Shown here: piece by piece, positions 7,987-13,320 of the stretch
Layout: each line of letters opens with the position of its first letter
Position numbering within the stretch: the first letter of the stretch is position 1
Assembly: GCA_051745395.1 (NCBI GenBank)
Contig: JBNJEA010000086.1
Location: 1 to 13,320 of the forward strand
Reading direction: 5' to 3'
Origin: JBNJEA01 sp051745395
GTDB lineage: Bacteria > Desulfobacterota > Desulfobacteria > Desulfobacterales > Desulfosalsimonadaceae
Length of the DNA stretch: 13,320 bases
Notes under the pieces: model-generated
Databases searched by the model: none
What the model saw: only the letters and a program-made list of their open reading frames with translations
Told to the model about the DNA's origin: nothing
Position numbers and translations under genes: made by a program

Positions 7987-8081
7987 CGAGGCCACGACAA
8001 CAAGCCGGCATGGCCGTTACGGACAATGCGATCAGGGAACGACTTGATTTTATGCCAAACTTCCGTTAAATGGAATACAGC

Positions 8082-8750
8082 ATGCGCAAAAAATCAACCA
8101 TGACAAAAACCCGTTATCTTTTTACCGCCGTTTTTTTTCTCGCAATCACCGCCGGTGCGATTGCGGCAATGTATACCGGCGCCTTTTGCGCAAACACGGA
8201 TGTCCCGGCCGGCGGTCTGCCGGAAACCAGTCGGGCCCAGGCCTATACCGTAGTCGGGGAAGACGATTTTTCCGCCGACTACGGCCGCATCCGGAAGGCC
8301 TGGTGCATCGCCTCGGATGCCCGCAGTTTCACGGCCCGCGCCCACACGACCATCCAGGCCGCCATCGATTTGCAGCAGCAATATGATGCCGATTTTGTCC
8401 GGGTGGCCATGACCCCCGTCAAACAAGCCGGCTGTGACCGCTACTATGCCGCCATGGCCGAATACGCCCCGGCCGGCCAACAAACCGACGATGAAAAGCC
8501 CTTTGTCTGGCGGGTCCGGGCATCGGATGTCGTGCTAAACGCCGAAGAACGCCTGGTGGCCATTGCCTGGGAAGAGGCACGCTCCCGGTTTGAAACCGGG
8601 GGCGAAGTCGACGTGGAGAAAATGACCCGCTATTTGGCCGGTCAATTGAACCTGAGCCCCGCCGAAGTAAAAGACTACTGGCTGGAAAGTGTGGAGATGA
8701 AAATGACGTTGCGCTCCTACCCGGTCAAGACCAACAAAGCCCCGCGCTAA
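8082..8750 (+). CDS. Exported or membrane-anchored protein of unknown function
   Basis: This protein of about 222 aa has a basic N-terminus and one hydrophobic segment (about residues 11-32, FTAVFFLAITAGAIAAM). It is therefore secreted or anchored to the inner membrane with a periplasmic body. The body contains EDDFSADYGRIRKAWCI, a helical ARAHTTIQAAIDLQQQYDAD segment and then MTPVKQAGCDRYYAAMAEYAP. From memory this order resembles the DUF4875 type of domain, but I cannot confirm it. Two Cys remain in the mature part apart from the one near the signal. An ATG at 8070 lacks a recognisable SD, whereas the ATG at 8082 has TGGAA 6 nt upstream. The gene converges on the DUF4105 gene and their stop codons overlap (8747-8750) with no terminator between them. 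The function is unknown. Confidence 0.8.
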   Translation: MRKKSTMTKTRYLFTAVFFLAITAGAIAAMYTGAFCANTDVPAGGLPETSRAQAYTVVGEDDFSADYGRIRKAWCIASDARSFTARAHTTIQAAIDLQQQYDADFVRVAMTPVKQAGCDRYYAAMAEYAPAGQQTDDEKPFVWRVRASDVVLNAEERLVAIAWEEARSRFETGGEVDVEKMTRYLAGQLNLSPAEVKDYWLESVEMKMTLRSYPVKTNKAPR

Positions 8751-10714
8751 AAAAACCAGTGCCATGTCGCCTGCACCTCGTAGCGACTTGTCCCGGCGTC
8801 TTCGAACCTGCCTTCCAGCGCCAGGTGATGATTGGTGTCGATCCGGAAATTGCTGATGCCGCCGGCGGAATAATCGGCATGGCCATCGCCGGCAAAAAAG
8901 CCAAGGCCCCGCCCATACAAATGAATCTTGCAGGCCGGGCCCACGGCAAAAATCGTCCCGATCGATGCCCCGGCCCCGATGGCGTAATCGGTTTCGAGAT
9001 CGCCGCCGATGTCGAGCTCGCTTTCGGCCATGGCATAACCCAGCCCCAACCACGGCAACCGGGCCGCCACGCCGGGGCCGCCGTTTAAGCGGAAATAGGA
9101 GGCGTCGCTGTCCTGGGCCATCGGTTTTCGATGCCATCCGGCATTGACCTTCCAGGACAGGGGCTTGAAAATGGCGTCCATGGGCGAAACCGAGACAATG
9201 TCGACAATATCGAACTGCTGGAGGGTCAGGCGGGCCGATTCCGGGTAGTAGCGGGTCCGCAGGTCGCCGAACTCCAGCTGGGCGCCCTGGTCATGCATGT
9301 AGTCCATGTCTGTCAGATCGGTCAGGGCCGGCCGGAAGCGCAGTTCATAGAAGACATCGCCGCTTTGGATGCCGAATCCGGCACCGGCCCGCCGGGAATC
9401 GTGGCCCATTTCCGGCTGCGGCGGCACGGGGATATTTTCCTGCCAGTCGGTTTCGGTACTTCCCAGTTTGCTTCTGGCCCGCAGCGCCGCCAGCAGTTGG
9501 TCCCGATAGGCAGCCTTGTCGAGCTCCTGGCTGACGAACCGGTACTGGATCACTTCGACAACCAGGTCGAGCATCCGGATCTTTTGCTCCCGGGAAACGG
9601 GGCGTTTGAGCAGTTCAGCCGGCGCAGTCGCACCATCGATAAGCGCCTTGACGGTTTCGAGCTGGTCGGCATCCAGGCACTCGATCAGGTAATCGATCCG
9701 GGAGGCCTTGGCCGGCCGGAACTCGACATCCTCGATCAGGCCTTCTTCCTTTACCGCCTTGACGGTGTCGATGGGAATGACGGCCAGGTCAAACCGGTCG
9801 GTCAGGTGCACCGACGGCCGGGCGGCCTCGATCAAGTAGAGCAAATTGTAGGAACAGTTTTCAGTAAAAAAATAATAATCCGAGTAAATCTGATCCATCT
9901 CCCGGATATGCCACACCATGCGATCGAGTTCTTCGGGGGTTAAATTCAGGCGGTACTCCCAGATGTCGCGCTGGTTGATATCGCTGTATTCCTGGATTTT
10001 CTTATAGTAGGGCATGACCGAGTAGTACGCCTTATAAAGCCCCGTCAGACCAAAAACCGCCAGGGACAAACCGTCGCTTCCCTCGGTGACGGCCGCGTAA
10101 TTGACGGCATTGGACAAGCGCTTGTTGGTATAGGCCGTGTCCATTATCAGCAGCGTGTGGCCGAACATGGATGCCGGGCTGTTCATGTAATAGGTGGGAA
10201 AGACGAGACTGACCGACTTTGGATCAATGCGTTCAATGGAAGGGCATGACCGGTCGGCAAAGCATTGGGGCTGGTCGTCGCCGAACACCTTTTTCAGCCA
10301 CCTGTACCGGGCGTAAAAACGGCATACGGCCTTGTTCTGATCCGAGCGGGCCCCGAACAGGTAGCCGATCGTGGCCGCAAGCTCTGCGGCCGGATCGGTT
10401 TTGCCGTTTTCCGCCAGGAAGAACTCGGGATCATCCACCTGGCTTTCCACGCCGAAAAGTTTTTTTTCATAGTGCATGAGGATATGCCAGTAGCGGTCCT
10501 CATGGAGATTTTTCTCTTGGGCGAGCGCCAGCAGACGGTCGACAGAACACCTGCCGCCGGGGGAAGCGGCGGCAGGCGCCACACAAAGGCCGACAGCAAA
10601 AAACACGATCGCAAAAAACGATACGGCGCCCGCTGATGCGGCGCCGTATCGTTTTTGAAGTCGTGTTGAAATTTGTCGCAGGCTAGATGGTCTGAATAAT
10701 CTGGGAAATTTCAT
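8747..10714 (-). CDS. DUF4105 (Lnb-like) periplasmic/outer-membrane protein
   Basis: This protein of about 655 aa has a long Arg-rich n-region and a hydrophobic signal core (SFFAIVFFAVGLCVAPAAAS, about residues 32-51). The central DUF4105 domain carries the hallmark FPTYYMNSPASMFGHTLL with His186 and FFTENCSYNLLYLIEA with Cys287, a probable NlpC-like His/Cys catalytic pair. The last 220 residues are rich in alternating polar/hydrophobic strands and end in WHWFF. A C-terminal aromatic of this kind is typical of outer-membrane beta-barrels. DUF4105 has been linked to Lnb, an N-acyl transferase that makes lyso-form lipoproteins in Bacteroides (recalled, so treat as family context only). The ATG at 10714 lies inside the upstream DUF3015 gene (32-bp overlap) and has no strong SD; TTG 10720 is also possible. 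An intrinsic terminator hairpin lies within its signal-peptide codons. Confidence 0.85.
   Translation of the reverse strand: MKFPRLFRPSSLRQISTRLQKRYGAASAGAVSFFAIVFFAVGLCVAPAAASPGGRCSVDRLLALAQEKNLHEDRYWHILMHYEKKLFGVESQVDDPEFFLAENGKTDPAAELAATIGYLFGARSDQNKAVCRFYARYRWLKKVFGDDQPQCFADRSCPSIERIDPKSVSLVFPTYYMNSPASMFGHTLLIMDTAYTNKRLSNAVNYAAVTEGSDGLSLAVFGLTGLYKAYYSVMPYYKKIQEYSDINQRDIWEYRLNLTPEELDRMVWHIREMDQIYSDYYFFTENCSYNLLYLIEAARPSVHLTDRFDLAVIPIDTVKAVKEEGLIEDVEFRPAKASRIDYLIECLDADQLETVKALIDGATAPAELLKRPVSREQKIRMLDLVVEVIQYRFVSQELDKAAYRDQLLAALRARSKLGSTETDWQENIPVPPQPEMGHDSRRAGAGFGIQSGDVFYELRFRPALTDLTDMDYMHDQGAQLEFGDLRTRYYPESARLTLQQFDIVDIVSVSPMDAIFKPLSWKVNAGWHRKPMAQDSDASYFRLNGGPGVAARLPWLGLGYAMAESELDIGGDLETDYAIGAGASIGTIFAVGPACKIHLYGRGLGFFAGDGHADYSAGGISNFRIDTNHHLALEGRFEDAGTSRYEVQATWHWFF
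10614..10656 (-). terminator. Intrinsic terminator hairpin inside the DUF4105 signal-peptide codons
   Basis: Perfect 17-nt arms, AAAAACGATACGGCGCC and GGCGCCGTATCGTTTTT, flank a 9-nt loop. On the minus strand the GC-rich 12-bp stem is followed by six T residues and preceded by an A-run. It starts 26 bp after the stop of the DUF3015 gene and could work in both directions. It also encodes residues of about KRYGAASAGAVSFF in the DUF4105 frame, so readthrough must occur for that gene to be expressed from the same promoter. Confidence 0.9.
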
Positions 10715-11171
10715 TGACAACGGTTTCGTGGGTCACATCTGAACTGATATAGATCCGGTCGAAATTCTGCTGGAGTTCGCCGTACAATGCCGGTCGCTTG
10801 GTCTCGGGCACATTGGCGATTTCCGCCAGCGCATCCAGGGATTCGCCCTGGCCCTGAGAAATATCGACGGCCAGGGAATCCATGTTGTCGGACACATACG
10901 TGTTTAACTGCTCATTCATGGCCAGGGACTGGACCTGTCCACAATCCAGCGTCCCGGAGGTCATGGCAAACGTCTGGTTGCCGCTGATGCCGTTTAAAAA
11001 CGTACCCACCAGTTTCCAGATCAAACCGGTCTTTTCCCCGAGGGCCATGCCGCCGAGGCCGCATCCGCAATCCTCGCGAACCGTTTTGACCCCGCCCTGC
11101 TGGGCCATACAAACCGATGCAAAACCGACCGTCATAAAACAGATTAAAACCACCAAAGCGATCTTTTTCAT
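10683..11171 (-). CDS. DUF3015-family periplasmic protein
   Basis: This 162-aa protein has a clean Sec signal peptide (MKKIALVVLICFMTVGFASVCMA, cleavage about after residue 23). The mature start carries DCGCGLGGMALGEKTG, followed by WKLVGTFLNGISGNQTFAMTSGTLDC, the signature of the DUF3015 family. Mature cysteines are C35, C37 and C77, which may form a disulfide. The ATG at 11171 is chosen because GGAGGTG lies 4-5 nt upstream; an in-frame start at 11201 has no such support. It precedes the DUF4105 gene with a short overlap and the two probably form an operon interrupted by the hairpin at 10614-10656. A good sigma-70 promoter lies about 150 nt upstream. The family's molecular function is not known to me. 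Confidence 0.87.
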   Translation of the reverse strand: MKKIALVVLICFMTVGFASVCMAQQGGVKTVREDCGCGLGGMALGEKTGLIWKLVGTFLNGISGNQTFAMTSGTLDCGQVQSLAMNEQLNTYVSDNMDSLAVDISQGQGESLDALAEIANVPETKRPALYGELQQNFDRIYISSDVTHETVVNEISQIIQTI

Positions 11172-11570
11172 ACTCACCTCCACATTACTTCTTGTTAACA
11201 TGAAAGCCGAACCTCCCCATGAGGCCCGGCGGGCGTATTGGAAGACTGAAAAGATACAGGGAAATGCGGGCAGACATCATAAGACTCCGAGACGTTTTCC
11301 GGCAAACAACTTCGCATTTACTTATACCATTTTAATGGTAACACCGGCCTCTTTCAAGAAAAAACATGATGCGGGCGTTTTTTATCCCGCATGCGGCTCC
11401 ACTTATCCATTTGCCAACCGGAATTGTTGCCTGCGGCCTGCGATTTTAAAGCCGGAAACGAAAACGCTTTTTCGTCTCTATGATCCCTCTTGTATTGCGG
11501 GAAAGAATCCGTTACGAATCGGCTTTGCCGATCACCCATTGAAAAAATCCAAAACAGCAGGAAACACATC
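11172..11570. other. 399-bp divergent intergenic region between DUF3015 and hisHF
   Basis: No convincing ORF is present. The region contains the minus-strand promoter and palindrome at 11325-11357, plus three further perfect inverted repeats: ATGCGGG-N10-CCCGCAT (11369-11392), ACGAAAA-CGCT-TTTTCGT (11458-11475) and ATCGGC-TTT-GCCGAT (11518-11532). The last one ends 38 bp before the hisHF ATG. For hisHF, a TATGAT hexamer at 11479-11484 is the best -10 candidate but lacks a matching -35. I see no T-box and no His-codon leader peptide. Confidence 0.55.
11325..11357 (-). promoter_or_regulatory. Sigma-70 promoter for DUF3015 gene with palindrome over the -10
   Basis: On the minus strand TTGAAA (11352-11357) and TAAAAT (11329-11334) are separated by exactly 17 bp, each one mismatch from consensus. 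The perfect palindrome TACCAT-TTTA-ATGGTA (11325-11340) covers the -10 box, an ideal place for a repressor. The start would be near 11322, giving a leader of about 150 nt before the DUF3015 ATG. Function is inferred from sequence match only. Confidence 0.6.
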
Positions 11571-13145
11571 ATGATCACACTTCTCGATTACGGGGCCGGA
11601 AATGTCCGCAGCGTTGTCAATGCCATAGAAAAACTGGGGGAAACCGTCCACGTGGCCGCCTCGGCCGAGGAGATACGGGCTGCGGACAAGCTCGTTTTCC
11701 CGGGGGTGGGCAACTTCGGCCAGATGATGACGGTCCTGCGCGACAAGGGCTACGTGGAACCGCTTCTTGCCCACTTACACGCCGACCGGCCGTTTCTCGG
11801 CATCTGCCTGGGGCTGCAGGCCCTTTTCGACTGCAGCGAGGAAGCACCGGACGTCAAGGGGCTGGGCTTTATCCCGGGGACTGTCAAGCGGTTTGATGTT
11901 GATCTGTCCGTACCCCACATCGGGTGGAACGATATTAATATCGAAAAACAGGCGCCGCTTTTCAATACCTTGACCGGGCCGGAGAAGTTTTACTTTGTCC
12001 ACTCTTACCACGTGGTTCCCGCAAAACGGGAACACATCCTGACCACCACCGATTACGGCATCCAATTTGTCAGCAGCATCAACTGCGGCAATGTGTACGC
12101 CACCCAATTCCACCCGGAAAAAAGCGGCCCGGCTGGGCTGAGCGTATTCAAAAATTTTCTGCACCCGGCAGATCGTGCCGCCGCGCCTGTCCGATACCAT
12201 GAAAAAACCCGACTGGCCAAGCGGGTGGTGGCCTGCCTGGATGTGCGCAGCAACGACAACGGCGACCTCGTGGTCACCAAGGGCGACCAGTATGACGTGC
12301 GGGAAGAAGGCGAAGTGCGCAACCTGGGCAAACCGGTGGCGCTGGCCCGGCGCTACTACGAAGAAGGCGCCGACGAGATCACCTTTTTAAATATCACGGG
12401 CTTCCGGGATTTTCCCTTAGAAGACGCTCCCATGATAGAGGTGCTCAAACAGGCATCGACCCACGTGTTCGTTCCCCTGACCATCGGCGGCGGCATCCGC
12501 GAATACACCGACACCGGCGGCCGCCATTACACCGCCCTGGAAGTGGCCGCCGAATACTTCCGCTCCGGAGCCGATAAAATCTCCATCGGCAGTGATGCCG
12601 TCTTTATCGTCGAAGATTACCTGAAATCCGGAGAAAAAACCGGCAAAAGCGCCATTGAGGAAATATCGCGCGTATACGGCAACCAGGCGGTGGTCATTTC
12701 CATCGATCCGCGGCGGGTTTACGTCGACAGGCCGGAAGGTTTATCCCAACACGTTATTGAAACCGAGTTTCCCGGCCCGGACGGCGAGCGCTTCTGCTGG
12801 TTCCAGTGCACCGTAAAAGGTGGCCGGGAGGGCAGCGACGTGGACGCGGTCACCCTGGCAAAGGTCTGCGAGACGCTTGGTGCCGGCGAGATCCTGCTCA
12901 ACTCCATCGACCGCGACGGCACCAACTCGGGATTTGACCTCGAGTTGATCCGCGCGGTCTCCGATGCGGTCTCCATCCCGGTCATCGCCTCTTCCGGGGC
13001 GGGTTCCCCCGCGCATTTCACCGAAGTCTTTACCCGCACGACCGCCGAAGCCGCCCTGGCCGCCGGCATTTTTCACCGGCGGGAGGTCCCGATTGCCGAG
13101 GTGAAAAACTATTTGAAGGAAACAGTGGAAATCCGGCTCCTGTGA
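11571..13145 (+). CDS. hisHF: Imidazole-glycerol-phosphate synthase, HisH-HisF fusion (plant/fungal HIS7 type)
   Basis: This 524-aa single chain joins the glutaminase and cyclase halves that are separate HisH and HisF in most bacteria. Residues 1-199 are HisH, with nucleophile Cys79 (GICLGLQ) and His181/Glu183 (FHPEK). After a short linker, residues about 215-524 are HisF, with the two catalytic aspartates Asp224 (ACLDV) and Asp379 (ISIDPRR). The HisF half is about 310 aa against the usual 250. It carries the eukaryote-type extra segments around TKGDQYDVREEGEVRNLGKP, IREYTDTGGRHYTALEVAAE and the VDRPEGLSQ to GGREGSDVDA stretch. These are recognisably like Arabidopsis HISN4. It converts PRFAR and glutamine-derived ammonia to IGP and AICAR in the cytoplasm. 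AGGA lies 8 nt before the ATG at 11571. No other his genes are visible nearby. The family call is very secure. Confidence 0.97.
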   Translation: MITLLDYGAGNVRSVVNAIEKLGETVHVAASAEEIRAADKLVFPGVGNFGQMMTVLRDKGYVEPLLAHLHADRPFLGICLGLQALFDCSEEAPDVKGLGFIPGTVKRFDVDLSVPHIGWNDINIEKQAPLFNTLTGPEKFYFVHSYHVVPAKREHILTTTDYGIQFVSSINCGNVYATQFHPEKSGPAGLSVFKNFLHPADRAAAPVRYHEKTRLAKRVVACLDVRSNDNGDLVVTKGDQYDVREEGEVRNLGKPVALARRYYEEGADEITFLNITGFRDFPLEDAPMIEVLKQASTHVFVPLTIGGGIREYTDTGGRHYTALEVAAEYFRSGADKISIGSDAVFIVEDYLKSGEKTGKSAIEEISRVYGNQAVVISIDPRRVYVDRPEGLSQHVIETEFPGPDGERFCWFQCTVKGGREGSDVDAVTLAKVCETLGAGEILLNSIDRDGTNSGFDLELIRAVSDAVSIPVIASSGAGSPAHFTEVFTRTTAEAALAAGIFHRREVPIAEVKNYLKETVEIRLL

Positions 13146-13187
13146 ACAAACCAAGCCATTATTTTTACAAACACTCACTTCAATAAT

Positions 13188-13216
13188 TTGACACTGCCAC
13201 CTTTGTTAAGTATTTT
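13188..13216 (+). promoter_or_regulatory. Sigma-70 promoter upstream of the ORF at the right edge
   Basis: A consensus TTGACA (13188-13193) and TATTTT (13211-13216, 4 of 6 to TATAAT) are 17 bp apart in AT-rich DNA. A start is predicted near 13223, about 38 nt before the ATG at 13261, which has GGTGAA just upstream. The promoter begins 43 bp after the hisHF stop, so the next gene appears to be transcribed independently. Confidence 0.65.
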
Positions 13217-13260
13217 TAATTTATACTATTTAATTTCTATGCTTTCTTTTTTGGTGAAGC

Positions 13261-13320
13261 ATGAAACTTCAAAACACAGATAATATAGAAACCATTTTAC
13301 GAAAGCACCGGCACGAGCTT
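13261..13320 (+). CDS. N-terminus of an ORF cut by the window edge, possibly a minimal nucleotidyltransferase
   Basis: An ATG at 13261 opens a frame with no stop to the right edge (20 residues, MKLQNTDNIETILRKHRHEL). It is preceded by GGTGAAGC and by a good promoter. An amphipathic start of the type xxIxxILRKHxxEL is how many MNT-like minimal nucleotidyltransferases of toxin-antitoxin pairs begin, just before their GSF/Y...RGE motif. That catalytic motif would lie outside the window, so the identification is only a guess. The segment 13146-13320 is much more AT-rich than the genes to its left, which would fit a horizontally acquired module. Confidence 0.45.
   Translation, partial: MKLQNTDNIETILRKHRHEL

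Noticed and set aside
11369..11392. Intrinsic terminator ATGCGGG-N10-CCCGCAT in the divergent region
   Set aside because: The T-run lies in the loop rather than after the stem, so it does not have terminator geometry. It is kept only as an inverted repeat.
11490..11570. N-terminal extension of hisHF to an ATG at 11490
   Set aside because: Homologs begin at MITLLDYGAGN; the ATG at 11571 has AGGA at good spacing, and the extension has no conserved residues.
11172..11570. His-operon attenuator or T-box upstream of hisHF
   Set aside because: No run of His codons, leader peptide or T-box core sequence could be found.
10882..11574. 230-codon plus-strand ORF running into hisHF
   Set aside because: It is antisense to DUF3015 and crosses the palindrome-rich intergenic region. 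It shows no domain or SD, and the HisH frame is clear from 11571.

Overview
The window looks like the chromosome of an anaerobic, GC-rich Desulfobacterota-type bacterium (a relative of the sulfate reducers). The evidence is a gene set for an 'orange protein' (ORP) complex under sigma-54 control, a two-gene biotin-dependent acyl-CoA carboxylase, and envelope proteins of DUF3015 and DUF4105 type. This lineage call is an inference from gene content; no rRNA or other phylogenetic marker is present.

Layout. (1) From the left edge to 3932, all on the minus strand: a PAS/AAA+/Fis sigma-54 activator (2526-3932), then an intergenic region with an almost perfect sigma-54 promoter (2376-2391) and an upstream 18-bp palindrome (2510-2527). 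The promoter reads into a NifX/ORP-family protein, an FmdB-type zinc ribbon and two consecutive MinD-type ATPases, each with two inserted 4Fe-4S ferredoxin motifs. The second ATPase runs off the left edge. (2) 3933-4297: an intergenic region with eight tandem 8-bp repeats and three inverted copies of the same unit. (3) 4298-7872, minus strand: acyl-CoA carboxylase operon (carboxyltransferase, then biotin carboxylase fused to BCCP), behind a promoter region with an 8-bp inverted repeat. (4) 8082-11171: a small exported protein (plus) converging on a DUF4105 protein (minus), preceded by a DUF3015 protein (minus). A strong intrinsic terminator hairpin lies inside the signal-peptide codons of the DUF4105 gene. 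(5) 11172-11570: a divergent regulatory region with several palindromes and a good sigma-70 promoter. (6) 11571-13145, plus strand: one gene encoding both halves of imidazole-glycerol-phosphate synthase (HisH-HisF), of the type found in plants and fungi. (7) 13146-13320: an AT-rich segment with a clear sigma-70 promoter and the start of an ORF that resembles a minimal nucleotidyltransferase.

How it works together. The ORP-type genes form a probable regulon. The activator would sense a signal through a Cys-containing PAS domain, bind the palindrome and drive sigma-54 transcription of the ORP/MinD set. This parallels the Desulfovibrio vulgaris orp system, but with the genes in one co-directional operon and an extra FmdB-like protein. 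The carboxylase pair would carboxylate acetyl-, propionyl- or another acyl-CoA. The DUF3015/DUF4105 pair acts in the envelope. HisHF performs the fifth step of histidine synthesis.
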